A stretch of DNA of 64,000 bases from Phycisphaerales bacterium (GCA_029260395.1 JAJDDJ010000017.1:1-64000), one strand, 5' to 3'. Positions 43,497 to 54,334 are shown, counted from the stretch's first letter. The notes: a model not told the origin generated them from the letters alone. Numbers and translations are program-made.

Positions 43497-43927
43497 CGGG
43501 CGAGAGGGCCGATGCCTCCGACGGAGGGGGATGGCGCTCGGAGTTGGCCGGGGGACTTGAAAAAGCGGTTTGCGCGACGAACGATCGGGGGTTCCTTACG
43601 CACCCAAGGTCGGGGGCCCTGACTCAGGGGTACCCGTGCCACCACGCCCGCTGGCGAAGGCTGCCCCGATGGCCGAAGACGACGACGAAACACCGCGTCA
43701 CTGAGAGTTCCCGGCACGGGCGTGCCGAGGGCGCGGCTTGTTCGCGTCCGATCCCTGCGTGAGCCGCACGAATCCATCTGCTGCCTCGGGCGTTCGAGGC
43801 GCAGTTCAAGTTGAAGTGCCCGGGTTCACGGGCTCGATCGATTTCAGACCCTAACCGGTCGGCAGAGCCGGCCCCATGCCCACCAAGCCGAACGATCGGC
43901 AGGGCGATCACCGAGGACGACCAAGCG
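43497..43927 (+). other. Non-coding stretch upstream of fusA
   Basis: 431 bases with no convincing gene. It includes a short perfect hairpin CGGCACG-GG-CGTGCCG (43712-43727) without a T tract and several GC-rich runs. The open frame from 43811 into fusA has no family sequence before the MATDLRF start. Probably holds the fusA promoter, which I cannot pinpoint. Confidence 0.4.
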
Positions 43928-46039
43928 ATGGCCACTGATCTCAGATTTATCCGCAACATCGGCATTTGTGCGCACATCGACGCGGGCAAGACCACGGTCA
44001 CCGAGCGCATCCTGTACTACACAGGCAAGAACTACAAGCTCGGCGAGGTCCATGAGGGCACGGCGACGATGGACTTCCTGCAGGAAGAGCAGGAGCGCGG
44101 GATCACGATCCAGTCCGCGGCCACGACCTGCCCCTGGATCAAGGACGGCGACGACTACAAGATCAACCTGATCGACACCCCCGGCCACGTCGACTTCACG
44201 ATCGAGGTCGAGCGTTCGCTCCGCGTACTCGATGGCGCGGTCGCGGTCTTTGACGGCAAGGAAGGCGTGGAAGCCCAGTCCGAAACGGTGTGGCGTCAGG
44301 CCAACCGATACAAGGTGCCGCGGCTCTGCTTCATCAACAAGATGGACAAGCTCGGTGCGGACTTTGACTTCAGCTACAAGTCGATCAGCAAGCGGCTTGG
44401 CGCAAATCCGATCGCGGTTCAGATCCCGATCGGGCACGGCAACGAGTTGGCGGGCATCATCGACCTGATGAAGATGAAGGCGTACATCTTTGAGGGCGAC
44501 GCGGGCGAGAAGGTCACCGAAAAGGAGATCCCCGCCGAGTTCGCGGACAAGGCCGCAAGGTACCGCCACGAGTTGGTCGAGCAGGCCGTGTCGCTCGATG
44601 ACACTCTCATGGAGCGGTACCTCGAAGACGAGAACTCGATCACGATGGACGACCTCAAGGCGGCAATCCGCAAGGGCACGCTCAGCCGCGAGTGCTACCC
44701 GGTCTTCTGCGGCTCGGCGCTTCGCAACATCGGCGTGCAGCGTCTGATCGACGGCGTGATCGACTACCTGCCCAACCCGACCGAGGTGCCTGACGTCCAG
44801 GGAACCGACCCGCGTGACCCCGATAAGAAGTTGAGCCGCAAGCTCACAGACGATGCCCCGTTCAGCGCTCTGGTGTTCAAGGTCGTGAGCGATTCGCACG
44901 GCGACCTGACCTACATGCGGGTGTACTCGGGCGAGCTCAAGAAGGGCACGCGGCTGCTCAACCCGGTGAACGGGAAGCGCGAAATCGCCAGCCGTATCTT
45001 CGAGATGCACGCCAAGGACCGCAAGGCTTTGGACGTGGTGGGCTCGGGCAACATCGTGGCGGTGGTCGGGATCAAGGACTCCGTGACGGGCGACACGCTG
45101 TGCGACCCCGACGATGCCATCGTTCTTGAGCGGATGGACTTCCCCGAGCCGGTGATCAGCATGTCGATTGAGCCGAACACGGCGGACGACAAGCGGAAGC
45201 TCTCGGAGGCGCTGGCGTCGATCAAACGTGAGGACCCATCATTCCGCTCGCAGTACGACGAAGAAACGGGCCAGACGATCATCTCCGGCATGGGCGAATT
45301 GCACCTTGAGATCATCAAAAACAAGCTGCTCCGCGACATGAAGATCGGGGTCGAGGTCGGGCGCCCGCGTGTGTCGTACCGCGAGACGATCCGCGGCTCG
45401 GCGGAGAAGGTGCGTGGCCTGTTCAAGAAGCAGACGGGTGGTCGGGGCCAGTTCGGCGACGTGACGATCAACGTCCGCCCGATGACCGCGGAAGAAGCCG
45501 AGGCGCAGGAGATCAAATTCAAGGACCTGATCGGGTTCAAGAACTCGATTATCGGTGGCAAGATTCCCAAGGAGTTCATCCCCTCGGTCGAGAAGGGCGC
45601 ACGGGACACCGCCCTCGGTGGTATCTCGGCTGCGTACCCGCTGATCAACGTGCTTGTGGAGCTCATCGACGGCTCGGTTCACGATGTTGACTCGAGCCAG
45701 ATCGCCTTCGAGCAAGCGGCGCGGCTGGCCCTGCGTGACGCGGTCGGCAAGGCGGGCAGCGTGCTGCTCGAACCGATCATGAAGGTCGTGGTGACGGTGC
45801 CCGAGGACTACATCGGCAACGTGACGGGCGACCTGTCGAGCCGGCGCGGGATGATCGTGGACACCGAGGACCGCGACAACGTGAAGCTCATCACCGCCGA
45901 GGTGCCGCTGAGCGAGATGTTCGGCTACACAACGGTGCTCCGAGGCCTGACCCAGGGCCGGGCGAGCAACTCGATGGAGTTTTACGAGTATCGCGCGATG
46001 CCGCCGAGCATCGCTCAGGAAGTCATCGCGACGGGCTGA
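43928..46039 (+). CDS. fusA: Translation elongation factor G
   Basis: 703 residues from [20 protein letters not shown]. GTPase motifs: [20 protein letters not shown] (G1), [14 protein letters not shown] (switch I/G2), [16 protein letters not shown] (G3) and [13 protein letters not shown] (G4). Domains II-V follow with the usual [18 protein letters not shown] and [13 protein letters not shown]. It drives ribosomal translocation and, with RRF, ribosome recycling. The length is normal. It is not beside rpsL, rpsG or tuf, unlike the classical str operon. A strong terminator follows at 46084. Confidence 0.96.
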   Translation: MATDLRFIRNIGICAHIDAGKTTVTERILYYTGKNYKLGEVHEGTATMDFLQEEQERGITIQSAATTCPWIKDGDDYKINLIDTPGHVDFTIEVERSLRVLDGAVAVFDGKEGVEAQSETVWRQANRYKVPRLCFINKMDKLGADFDFSYKSISKRLGANPIAVQIPIGHGNELAGIIDLMKMKAYIFEGDAGEKVTEKEIPAEFADKAARYRHELVEQAVSLDDTLMERYLEDENSITMDDLKAAIRKGTLSRECYPVFCGSALRNIGVQRLIDGVIDYLPNPTEVPDVQGTDPRDPDKKLSRKLTDDAPFSALVFKVVSDSHGDLTYMRVYSGELKKGTRLLNPVNGKREIASRIFEMHAKDRKALDVVGSGNIVAVVGIKDSVTGDTLCDPDDAIVLERMDFPEPVISMSIEPNTADDKRKLSEALASIKREDPSFRSQYDEETGQTIISGMGELHLEIIKNKLLRDMKIGVEVGRPRVSYRETIRGSAEKVRGLFKKQTGGRGQFGDVTINVRPMTAEEAEAQEIKFKDLIGFKNSIIGGKIPKEFIPSVEKGARDTALGGISAAYPLINVLVELIDGSVHDVDSSQIAFEQAARLALRDAVGKAGSVLLEPIMKVVVTVPEDYIGNVTGDLSSRRGMIVDTEDRDNVKLITAEVPLSEMFGYTTVLRGLTQGRASNSMEFYEYRAMPPSIAQEVIATG

Positions 46040-46083
46040 TCAGTAGGCCGCTACGCAAGACTTTCGCAGACCAATAGAACTCG

Positions 46084-46109
46084 CCCCCGGCTCGATGCCG
46101 GGGGTTTTT
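46084..46109 (+). terminator. Intrinsic terminator after fusA
   Basis: CCCCCGGC-TCGAT-GCCGGGGG forms an 8-bp GC stem and is followed directly by TTTTT, 45 bases after the fusA stop. Textbook rho-independent terminator. Confidence 0.9.
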
Positions 46110-46251
46110 ATGCGCCTCTTGGGCGTTAGAATCGGTCGGATCGGTGGGTTGGGGCTGGTCTTGGGTTTATCATCAGGTTCGCTGGGCCGATGAGGCCCTG
46201 ACGGGGCGTAGGCGAGTGCCTGCCGACGCGAGGCCAGTGGAGACTAAAGCC

Positions 46252-46896
46252 GTGGCGAGCAAGTACCAGACCGTGCTCCTATTTGGAGCCCCAGGCGCGG
46301 GCAAGGGCACCCAAGGCAAGATCCTGGGGCAGATCCCGGGCTTCTACCACCTCTCTTGCGGCGAGGTGTTCCGAACGCTCGACATCAACAGCGAGCTTGG
46401 AAGAACCTTCCGAAAGTACAGCTCTAAGGGTGAGTTGGTGCCCGACGAGGTCACCGTCAAGATGTGGGCACAGAACATCCGGGCGCAGACGATTTTGAGT
46501 ATCTACAAGCCGCACGACGACCTACTGATTCTCGACGGCATCCCGCGCAACGTGCATCAGGCCGAACTGATGGATGAGTACATCGAGGTGCTCGAAGTGA
46601 TCCACTTGGTCTGCAAGGACCGGGACAAGATGATCGATCGGCTCCAACGGCGCGCGCTCAAGGAGAACCGCGCTGACGATGCCCAGAAAGACGTGATCCT
46701 TCGTCGCTGGGAAATCTACGAGGCGGAGACCCAGCCAGTACTGGACTTCTACCCCGCTGAGATTATCCGCGAGGTGGACGCGGTGGGTTCGCCTGCGAGC
46801 GTGCTTGAGCACGTATTGGGGGCGCTAGTTCCCGTGCAGGAAGAGCACTTCAGCAACCCGATCGACGGCTCGCCAACGGGTGCTCTGGGCACCTGA
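46252..46896 (+). CDS. adk: Adenylate kinase, short form
   Basis: 214 residues from GTG 46252 (GGAG 9 bases ahead). The P-loop is [18 protein letters not shown]; the NMP-binding part includes [38 protein letters not shown] carries the conserved DGx[10 protein letters not shown] closes the fold. Between [18 protein letters not shown] and [20 protein letters not shown] there is no room for the zinc- or tyrosine-containing LID of long adenylate kinases, so this is a short variant. It balances AMP, ADP and ATP. The 16-residue C-terminal extension ([18 protein letters not shown]) is unusual. Confidence 0.88.
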   Translation: MASKYQTVLLFGAPGAGKGTQGKILGQIPGFYHLSCGEVFRTLDINSELGRTFRKYSSKGELVPDEVTVKMWAQNIRAQTILSIYKPHDDLLILDGIPRNVHQAELMDEYIEVLEVIHLVCKDRDKMIDRLQRRALKENRADDAQKDVILRRWEIYEAETQPVLDFYPAEIIREVDAVGSPASVLEHVLGALVPVQEEHFSNPIDGSPTGALGT

Positions 46897-46951
46897 CGGG
46901 CTGATCGCGCGCTCGCTGCACCCTGCTAGTTCTGGGCCCATAGGCTCTGTC

Positions 46952-47749
46952 GTGCGACGGCCCGGATTCACCCTGATCGAGCTGCTGGTGGTCATTGCGA
47001 TCATCGCGCTGCTGATTGGCATCTTGCTTCCCGCGCTGGGCTCCGCGCGCGAGGCGGCCAGGGTCTCGGTCTGCGGCGCGAAGCTGGGCCAGTTGGGTCT
47101 GGCGACGCAGGCGTACCTCAACGATTTTGATGAGCACCTGCCGCAAGTCGTCAGCGACCCTTCGTGGGGAGGCGGCGTAGTCGGGGCGCTCTTTGGCGGC
47201 AAGAGCGGACAGCTGCCCTTTCTGGACATCAACACCTGTGGCGTGAGCTGCCGGCCGCTCAACGCGTACGTCGGTATAGAGCCCACCGAGGTTGACGACC
47301 GGGTTGCGGATATGGAACTCGAAGCCTTCGAGTCGCCTGTGGACAGAGGCGCGCTGAGCACGGGCGTGCCGGGCTTTGAGCGGACCGACTCGATGTACGA
47401 TCTAATCGGTTCGAGCTACACGCTCAACGATCACTCGCCGGACGATGACCCAGCGAGCGAGCGGTACCCGACGCTGGTGCCGCCCGGGGGTGGACGGATG
47501 CCCCCGGTGCATCAGGCATCGGCAACGTGGGTTATCGGCACGCACCCGATCTACGCCTTCGACGACAGGGGTGAGCGGGACCATTTTTGGACCGACCGCG
47601 AGCAAGAAGAAGCGAACTTGGTGTTCCTCGATGGGCACGTCCGTCTTCGACTTGATGTAGTCGGACCCGCATCGACCACTGACGAGTACACGTTTCTACC
47701 ACAACCCGACTGGATTCAGAGGCTAGAACGGATCGGCGGCGGGATGTGA
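46952..47749 (+). CDS. Prepilin-like secreted protein
   Basis: 265 residues from GTG 46952, which gives a compact prepilin leader ([20 protein letters not shown]). The frame is open to 46880, overlapping adk, but that would make an overlong leader. The mature part begins [20 protein letters not shown] and the C-terminal half has [20 protein letters not shown], the DGHV motif of planctomycete DUF1559-like pseudopilins. Exported through a type IV pilus/type II-like system; no specific role known. Convergent with the transglutaminase-fold gene. Confidence 0.82.
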   Translation: MRRPGFTLIELLVVIAIIALLIGILLPALGSAREAARVSVCGAKLGQLGLATQAYLNDFDEHLPQVVSDPSWGGGVVGALFGGKSGQLPFLDINTCGVSCRPLNAYVGIEPTEVDDRVADMELEAFESPVDRGALSTGVPGFERTDSMYDLIGSSYTLNDHSPDDDPASERYPTLVPPGGGRMPPVHQASATWVIGTHPIYAFDDRGERDHFWTDREQEEANLVFLDGHVRLRLDVVGPASTTDEYTFLPQPDWIQRLERIGGGM

Positions 47750-47767
47750 ATCTGGGTTGGGGTCCGG

Positions 47768-49264
47768 CTAGCGGGTGGAACGAACGGCGGTTCGGCTCGC
47801 GTTTAAGCGGATGGTCTGCGAGCCCGCGGGCGGCGGGCTGGGCTGAACGAACCATCCCCACAGAGCTGGGTACTCGTAGAACCATGTGCTGGTCTTGGCT
47901 GGCGCATAATGATGAGCGAGCGGGATGACCTCGTCGAGTTCGTCGTGGGTGCCGAAGTACTTGGCGGGGCGTTCGAGGTAGTTCGGGGGCATCCGGCTGG
48001 AACGCTCACGCATAGCGACGATGTCGACAGGGATCCAGCCGAAAGTGGCGTTCTCCTCGTCGTAGAGGCAGAACTCGGCCCAGGCGCGAAGCTCGGGGTT
48101 GCCATCGTTGCGGTCGTAAATGGTCTTGCCTTCCTTGGCAGCGCCCACGTCGTAGCCGATGACCAGCCGGGCGGGAATGCCGACGCGCCGGTACATAGCG
48201 ACAAGTAGGTTGGTCATGTCGAAGCCCGAACCGCGACCGGTGGAGGCGGTGGTCGGTGGATTCTGGAGATCGAACCCGGTGATCATGGAGGTTCTGCGGT
48301 CGAAGACGAGTCCGTGCCCGCTGGGCTGAACGGCCTCAAGCAGATTGCCAGCGATCCACTTGGCGAGCACTACGGGCTTGAGCTTCTTGGGGTCGTTGCC
48401 TTTGAACCAATCCGCGAGCATCTTGTCCATGGCATCGGTCGGGTATGGACGGTTGCGGTCGGCGGGGTTGTACTCGATGAATGCCTCGGGATCGAGCGCC
48501 ACGCGGGCGGCCTCTGGCCATTCGCCCTTGGGCCAGTCGATGGCGGAGGCCTTGCGTTCATCGAACATGGTCTGGGAGCACTCGACAGGGAGGTCGAAGC
48601 GGAGGTCGAACTGGCGAACATTGGTGAATGCGGAACGGTCAGGGTTGGCGATGAGCCACTGGGCTCGCCATGTGTTGCTCGGCAGCGGGTCCCCGTCGAT
48701 GCCTCGGGAGACGAACGCCAGGTCCTGTGGCGCGGGGCGATCGTTGATGCGGACCTCGCCCGTGAGCCGGGGCTGCTCGCCCGACTCGGTTTCCTTCATC
48801 AGCACGTTTGAGGAACTCGTGGTGACGAGCACCGGGAAAACCATGGTCGCGGAAGTGAAGTCGAGCGGGATGATGGTCAGCTCGCGTTCGTCCGTTGGCC
48901 CGCGTGGCGCATCCTGATAAGACTGGATGAGAACCTCGACTTTGAGGGTCCACGGCGTCGTGCTTCGGCGCGATAGATAGGGCGTAGGCGCGAGATCGAC
49001 GGCCTTGGTCTCGTCCTCGGGGTCGGCGGCAGGATTGACCATATCGGCGGGCTCAGTTGTGGGAGCGGGCCTCACGGGCGTGCCATCAGGATCAGCGTTG
49101 GGAGCGTGGTCGGTCGGCTGCTGGGCGGGTGGAGGCTGTGTGGGCTTCTTGCGCGCGCGCTGGGCCATAGCGGGTGTGGCCGATAGGCCGAGCATCAGGA
49201 TCATGGCTGCCAGAAGCAGCCAGCTTGGAAGCCGGTAGGAAAGGGGGCGCTGGGAGGGGTGCAT
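47768..49264 (-). CDS. Exported transglutaminase-fold protein lacking catalytic Cys and His
   Basis: 498 residues from ATG 49264, preceded by AAGGAG. Signal peptide to about residue 35 (...ATPAMAQ), then a Pro/Gln-rich linker (KKPTQPPPAQQPTDHAP) and a domain of unknown type (about 90-290). Residues about 335-420 align with the transglutaminase-like core: RGSGFDMTNLLVAMYRRVGI, PARLVIGYD, AWAEFCLY and FGWIPVDIVA. In active members the GxC loop supplies a cysteine and HAWAE a histidine; here the loop is GSGFD and the second motif LRAWAE, so both are gone while the Asp (PVD) remains. Likely a non-catalytic binding protein, unless the alignment is shifted. Confidence 0.8.
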   Translation of the reverse strand: MHPSQRPLSYRLPSWLLLAAMILMLGLSATPAMAQRARKKPTQPPPAQQPTDHAPNADPDGTPVRPAPTTEPADMVNPAADPEDETKAVDLAPTPYLSRRSTTPWTLKVEVLIQSYQDAPRGPTDERELTIIPLDFTSATMVFPVLVTTSSSNVLMKETESGEQPRLTGEVRINDRPAPQDLAFVSRGIDGDPLPSNTWRAQWLIANPDRSAFTNVRQFDLRFDLPVECSQTMFDERKASAIDWPKGEWPEAARVALDPEAFIEYNPADRNRPYPTDAMDKMLADWFKGNDPKKLKPVVLAKWIAGNLLEAVQPSGHGLVFDRRTSMITGFDLQNPPTTASTGRGSGFDMTNLLVAMYRRVGIPARLVIGYDVGAAKEGKTIYDRNDGNPELRAWAEFCLYDEENATFGWIPVDIVAMRERSSRMPPNYLERPAKYFGTHDELDEVIPLAHHYAPAKTSTWFYEYPALWGWFVQPSPPPAGSQTIRLNASRTAVRSTR

Positions 49265-49466
49265 GTTGATCTGACTCCTTGAACTGTGTTGGTATTCCCC
49301 TCTGGCAACCCCGGCCAGCCTGTCAGAAGGCACTTGCCGGGGTCCGCATCCGTTCGACAGCTTACCACACCCTCCTAGGCTTGGGTGCCGATTCTTCTTG
49401 GCCGAGCATGAGCCATCGCTGGCTGTGTGCAGGCCAAGTGCCACCAGAGACGACGGGATGCACCTG

Positions 49467-50918
49467 ATGAGCGACGCGGGCCAACGCACCGAACGGGATT
49501 CGATGGGGGAGATGAGCGTGCCTTCGGGAGCGCTGTACGGGGCCTCGACCCAGCGGGCGGTGCTGAACTTCCCGGTCTCCGGCAGGCCGGTACCCGCAGC
49601 AGTGATCCGGGCGTACGCCATGCTCAAGTCGGCGTGCGCACGAACGAACGCCAGTCTCGGCAGGCTGGACGATGGGCGGGCCAACGCCATCGAGGCGGCG
49701 TGTGTGCAGATCGGAGAGGGCCTCGCTGATCACGGCGGGCTGGCCGCTCAGTTCCCGGTGGACACGTTCCAGACCGGCTCGGGCACCAGTACCAACATGA
49801 ACGCCAACGAGGTAATCGCCAACCTGATTTGCCTGGCGCGGGGCGAAGCGATCGGTTCGAGCAAGGACTCGGCCTACTTGCAAGCGGGCGGCGTGCACCC
49901 CAACGACCACGTCAACATGGGCCAATCGAGCAACGACACGTTCCCCACGGCCATGCACATCGCGGCGGCGATCGAGTTGCGGGAGCGTTTAGTGCCCGCG
50001 CTCAAGGCGCTGGCCGATGCACTGGAAGAGAAAGCCAGGGCGTGGGACTCGGTCGTGAAGATCGGGCGCACGCACCTGCAAGACGCGACGCCTATCCGGG
50101 TTGGTCAGGAATTCGCAGGCTTTGCGCGGCAGGCTCGGCTGGGCGTGCAACGCGCCGAGCGCGCGGTCGAGGCTCTATGCGAGTTGGCGATCGGTGGGAC
50201 CGCAGTCGGAACCGGCATCAACACGCACCCGAAGTTCGGCTCGATGGTGGCGGCGGAACTGGCGCAGAAAACGGGCATCGCGTTCCGCGAAGCGCAGGAC
50301 CACTGCGAGGCCCAGCACGCCAAGGACGGATTTGTTGAGGCTTCGGGCCTCGTGCGCACGATCGCGGTAAGTCTGTCGAAGATAGCCAGCGACATCAGGC
50401 TGTTGTCGTGCGGGCCTCGGTGCGGGATTGGCGAGCTAAGCCTGCCGTCGGTGCAGCCGGGTAGCTCGATCATGCCGGGCAAGGTGAACCCGGTGATCTG
50501 CGAGGCGATGATGATGGTCTGCTGCCAAGTGCAGGGCAACGACCAGGCAACGATGCTGGGCGGTCTCGGCGGGGTTGGCGGCCTGCTGGACCTGAACGTC
50601 GCGATGCCGATGATGGCGGCGAACCTGCTGGACTCGATCAACCTGCTGGCCAACGGCTCGGTGATGTTCCGGGTGAGCGCGATCGAGGGTCTTGTGGTTA
50701 ACGAGCAGCGATGCGCTGAGCTGATCGGGGGGAGCCTTGCGATGTGTACGAGCCTGGCGCCGGTGATCGGTTACGACCGCGCAGCGGGGCTTGCGAAGGA
50801 AGCATTCAAGACCGGCAAGACTGTGCGCGAAGTCGCACGTGAGCAGCAGGTCGTGAGCGAAGACGAATTGAACCGGCTGCTCAATCCCGATGCGATGACG
50901 CGGCCTGATGTCGATTGA
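49467..50918 (+). CDS. fumC: Fumarate hydratase class II
   Basis: 483 residues from MSDAGQRTERDSMGEMSVPS (an ATG three codons earlier is an alternative). Class II signatures: PVDTFQTGSGTSTNMNANEV, HPNDHVNMGQSSNDTFPTAM, KIGRTHLQDATPIRVGQEF and the superfamily motif GSSIMPGKVNPVICEAMMM with the catalytic Ser. It interconverts fumarate and malate in the TCA cycle as an iron-free homotetramer. Related aspartases share the fold, but TGTGINTHPKF and the substrate loops fit fumarase. It is divergent from the transglutaminase-fold gene (about 200 bp). Confidence 0.95.
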   Translation: MSDAGQRTERDSMGEMSVPSGALYGASTQRAVLNFPVSGRPVPAAVIRAYAMLKSACARTNASLGRLDDGRANAIEAACVQIGEGLADHGGLAAQFPVDTFQTGSGTSTNMNANEVIANLICLARGEAIGSSKDSAYLQAGGVHPNDHVNMGQSSNDTFPTAMHIAAAIELRERLVPALKALADALEEKARAWDSVVKIGRTHLQDATPIRVGQEFAGFARQARLGVQRAERAVEALCELAIGGTAVGTGINTHPKFGSMVAAELAQKTGIAFREAQDHCEAQHAKDGFVEASGLVRTIAVSLSKIASDIRLLSCGPRCGIGELSLPSVQPGSSIMPGKVNPVICEAMMMVCCQVQGNDQATMLGGLGGVGGLLDLNVAMPMMAANLLDSINLLANGSVMFRVSAIEGLVVNEQRCAELIGGSLAMCTSLAPVIGYDRAAGLAKEAFKTGKTVREVAREQQVVSEDELNRLLNPDAMTRPDVD

Positions 50919-51046
50919 CCGATACCCGTTGACCAACGCTGATGAGCCCGGTCGAGGCCGGAATAAGCCGCCGCCCGATCCGATTGACCCACCTGGCGGT
51001 TGGTCAACAACCGTCCACCAATGCCCCCCCTCGAGGAGTTCCCGCC

Positions 51047-53236
51047 ATGCGCGATGCAGATCAATCGTTGTTTGAAGCGATGGAGCCGAGGCTGGTCTTC
51101 AGCAGCCCATTTGCGAGCTTTGGCCTGGTAGCGGCGCCAGCGTTCGGCGGCGGGCTGGGCGTTGAGGTCTGGAACACAGAGGGCGTGCTGAGCGATGAGG
51201 GCGAAGTGATCGAGGGCCAGGTTTGGGTGGACGGTTCGGGCGGGCGACGCTCGGAGAGCGACTCGCTGTGGTACGACCGCATCACCAAGCTCGACGGCGA
51301 TAGCCGGCAGAAGCGCGACCCGGACCACGCGTTCTTCTCGGAGAACCCGCTCGAAACCAACGGCAGCCAGTTCCTTTTTAGTGATGGGTACCCGGCGGGC
51401 TGGTGGTTCGCAGAGAACGCTTCAGATTCTGAAGAAGTCGAGCTGATGGCGGAGATCGTCGAAAGCCCGTCGCAGAGCGCCTTCGACGGCACGTACCACT
51501 ACACGGTGATGGGCTACGACTTCTCCGACGGCACGTTCTACAGCGTGACCGGTACGGTACACATCGACACGGGCGATGACGAGGCGGACTGGGACGAAGA
51601 GCTTGGCTTGATGCCGCGCTCGCGTTCGAACCTTGATGGGATCAGCGGGGACGCGCTCGTTTCGGACGACGGTGAGCGGTTCTATCTGAGCGCCGACGGA
51701 CGGTCGATCATCTTTGCGGACCTCGATACAGACGATGGCGCGGTGTACATCGGCATGGGCACGCGGACTGAAGCGGTGAGCGAGGAGCAGGTCGTCGGCG
51801 GGTACAACTGGGTGAGCGGGACGACCGTTGGCGGCGGGGTAGACCTGTCGCAGTACCGGCTCGATTTGTTCGACAACGGTGAGTACAAGATGTTTAACCT
51901 CGACGACTGGGACAGCGGCATCTTTAACGAACTTGGCGAGGGCACCTGGGACCTGGACGGCACCCGGCTGACGATCGACGAGGACGGCACGGCGTTCGAG
52001 CTGCGGTTCAGAGTTGGCGATGATGCGCTGACGCTCGTACCTGAGCGGGCGTATTCGCTCTTGGCGGGTGCGCAACCGGTGCTCGGGCTCGCGGTGCGTG
52101 ACCTCGCAACGCTGCCCGATGGCAACCCGAATCTGCCGCAGGACGATGTGGTCTTCAGCGTTCCTGGGCCGGTCGAGTTCGGCAGGCCGGGCACGTACCA
52201 ACTCGAAGACGATGGGCTCTGGTACGCGATCGATCTTCTGCGACTCGCGGGTGGTCCTTCAATCACGGGCGAGGTCGAGAGCTGGATTGACACGAACCGG
52301 CTGACCAGTACAGCGGCCGCGGTGACGGGCCAGGGTCTCGCGATCTACACGGAGAACCACGACCAGACGTGGAGCGTTCGCGTGCTGACGACGGAGATCG
52401 CGGGCGCGGTGGGCATAGCGAGCGAGCTTGAGGTGATGCTCGACCCGGCCAGGCTTGCGCATGTGACGGGGCTGAGCGCGGGCGGCGAGGTGCTGCACTA
52501 CTACCAGAACGGCGCGACCAACCCGGACGGATCGGCGGCATGGGCGTTTGAGAACATCTCGGTCGAAGACCTCACCCCCGCTGGACTTGCTACCCCCGCA
52601 TTTACCGGGCTGGTTAGCTACGCGACCAGTTGGGGCGGGCTGAACATCGCTGGCCTTGACGCAAGTGGCAACATTTGGTCGGTCTGGACCGCGCCGTCGC
52701 TCGCGGGCAGTTGGACGGCGAGCGATCTGACCACGGCATACGGCGCTGAGCCGCTGACGGGCGGGCTGACGGTGTACTTGACCTCGTGGCGCGGGATCAA
52801 CATCGCAGGCATCGACGCGGCGGGCGAGTTGCAAGTGACGTGGTGGGTGCCATCGTTCGGTGGCGACTGGGCGCAGAACAGCATCACTGAGCTGACGAGC
52901 GGGCCCTCGCTCGACCCCACGACGGTGACGAGCTACGTGTCGACATGGGACGGCCTGAACGTCGCGGGGATCGACCTGGCGACGGGCGAACTGACGGTGT
53001 ACTGGTGGTCGCCTGCGCGGACCGAGGCGGGCTGGGCGGTGAGTTCACTGAGCGATGCGCTGCCCAACGGCGCGCCGGCGATCGTGGGTGGACCGCTCGA
53101 CGGGGTTGCGGCCCGCGACGGCAGCCTCAACGTCTTCGGACGGTCGGCGGACGACTCGTTCGTGCGAGTCTTCTGGACACCCGCGGGCGGGGTGTGGGGC
53201 TCGGACAACCTCTCCACCTCTGCGATCCCACGCTAG
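51047..53236 (+). CDS. LEPR-type secreted protein with lectin-like propeller repeats
   Basis: 729 residues from ATG 51047 (GAGGAG 10 bases ahead). The N-terminus RDADQSLFEAMEPRLVFSS is the LEPR-XLL sorting motif of planctomycete exported proteins. The first 400 residues have acidic beta-rich segments. The C-terminal 230 residues carry about five repeats like YATSWGGLNIAGLDASGNIW, YLTSWRGINIAGIDAAGELQ, YVSTWDGLNVAGIDLATGEL, each ending in W-x-P/WT...W, which recalls six-bladed fucose-lectin-type propellers. Probably a cell-surface binding protein. No enzyme motif was found. It sits downstream of fumC but is unrelated to it. Confidence 0.8.
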   Translation: MRDADQSLFEAMEPRLVFSSPFASFGLVAAPAFGGGLGVEVWNTEGVLSDEGEVIEGQVWVDGSGGRRSESDSLWYDRITKLDGDSRQKRDPDHAFFSENPLETNGSQFLFSDGYPAGWWFAENASDSEEVELMAEIVESPSQSAFDGTYHYTVMGYDFSDGTFYSVTGTVHIDTGDDEADWDEELGLMPRSRSNLDGISGDALVSDDGERFYLSADGRSIIFADLDTDDGAVYIGMGTRTEAVSEEQVVGGYNWVSGTTVGGGVDLSQYRLDLFDNGEYKMFNLDDWDSGIFNELGEGTWDLDGTRLTIDEDGTAFELRFRVGDDALTLVPERAYSLLAGAQPVLGLAVRDLATLPDGNPNLPQDDVVFSVPGPVEFGRPGTYQLEDDGLWYAIDLLRLAGGPSITGEVESWIDTNRLTSTAAAVTGQGLAIYTENHDQTWSVRVLTTEIAGAVGIASELEVMLDPARLAHVTGLSAGGEVLHYYQNGATNPDGSAAWAFENISVEDLTPAGLATPAFTGLVSYATSWGGLNIAGLDASGNIWSVWTAPSLAGSWTASDLTTAYGAEPLTGGLTVYLTSWRGINIAGIDAAGELQVTWWVPSFGGDWAQNSITELTSGPSLDPTTVTSYVSTWDGLNVAGIDLATGELTVYWWSPARTEAGWAVSSLSDALPNGAPAIVGGPLDGVAARDGSLNVFGRSADDSFVRVFWTPAGGVWGSDNLSTSAIPR

Positions 53237-53329
53237 GGGTGAAGCGGGCATCGCGACGTCAAGCGGGCTACAGTACAGCCGGATATTTTCCGGTCTGACG
53301 GGAATCGCAAGACCGGAGACGGAGACCCT

Positions 53330-54334
53330 TTGACGCAGCCACACGCGGACAGTTCGGCGCTGGAAGGTGCTCGCACAGCGGCGGACCAAACTGCCAATGG
53401 ACGTTCGGTGGTGCGTGATCTGATCGCGACCACCAAACCGGGCATCACCCGGATGGTGACGACCACGGCGCTCGTCGGGCTGGGCCTCGCTGCGGTGCAG
53501 GCCGCGCTGGCGAGCGGGATGCCTTCAGTAAGTTGGTTGGCCGTTGCGGCGTTGAGTGTCGCGGTCGGTACAGCGCTGGCGGCGAGCGGCGCGAACGCGC
53601 TGAACCAATGGATGGAACGCGGGCCGGACGCGTGCATGAGCCGCACACAGAAGCGCCCGTTGCCCGCTGGCCGGTTGTCACCTACGACGGTTCTACGGCT
53701 AGGGGTTGTTCTGGCGGTCGCGGGCTCTGCACTGCTATGGATGCTCTCGGGCTGGGCACCGGCGGCGCTGGCAGCGGTGTGCACCGTCGTCTACACGGTC
53801 GCGTACACACCATCGAAGAAAGTCACGTCGCTCTCAACGCTTGTGGGCACTATCCCCGGCGCGCTTCCGCCGATGATCGGGTGGTCGGCGGCGACAGGCG
53901 GCGGGCTTGAGAGCGTGATCGGCGCGGGCTCGCTCGGCGGCTGGACGCTGGTCGCACTGATGACAGTCTGGCAGATTCCCCACTTTCTAGCGATCGCGTG
54001 GATGTACCGCGAGGACTACGCCAAGGGCGGCTTTCGCGTGCTCTCCGTAGACGACCCGGGCGGCAAGCGGACTATGCCGGCGATCTGGTGGACGACGCTG
54101 CTCATGGTTGCGGTAACGCTCGTGCCGCTCGCAACCATGCCCGAGCTAACCGGTTGGTTGTACGGCGTGGTGGCCGTGGTCAGCGGGGCTGCGGTGCTCA
54201 GGTTGGCGCTGCGGCTGTACCGGCAACGGACCGACGCGAACGCTCGCAAGGTGTTTTTCTCGTCGATCATTCACTTGCCAATTTTGCTCTTGGCGCTGGT
54301 CGCCGATGCTTTGCTGCACGCCTTGATCGCGTAG
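53330..54334 (+). CDS. ctaB: Protoheme IX farnesyltransferase (haem O synthase)
   Basis: 334 residues from TTG 53330, with GGAGACGGAG ahead. UbiA-type prenyltransferase with the first Asp-rich motif NALNQWMERGPDACMSRTQK, then RPLPAGRLSP, a TPSKKVTSLSTLVGTIPGAL PP stretch (PPMIGWSAATG) and the second motif region REDYAKGGFRVLSVDDPGG. About eight membrane helices. It adds a farnesyl group to haem B to make haem O for the terminal oxidase. The SCO1-like gene downstream supports a cytochrome oxidase assembly pair; no oxidase subunit genes lie in the window. Confidence 0.93.
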   Translation: MTQPHADSSALEGARTAADQTANGRSVVRDLIATTKPGITRMVTTTALVGLGLAAVQAALASGMPSVSWLAVAALSVAVGTALAASGANALNQWMERGPDACMSRTQKRPLPAGRLSPTTVLRLGVVLAVAGSALLWMLSGWAPAALAAVCTVVYTVAYTPSKKVTSLSTLVGTIPGALPPMIGWSAATGGGLESVIGAGSLGGWTLVALMTVWQIPHFLAIAWMYREDYAKGGFRVLSVDDPGGKRTMPAIWWTTLLMVAVTLVPLATMPELTGWLYGVVAVVSGAAVLRLALRLYRQRTDANARKVFFSSIIHLPILLLALVADALLHALIA

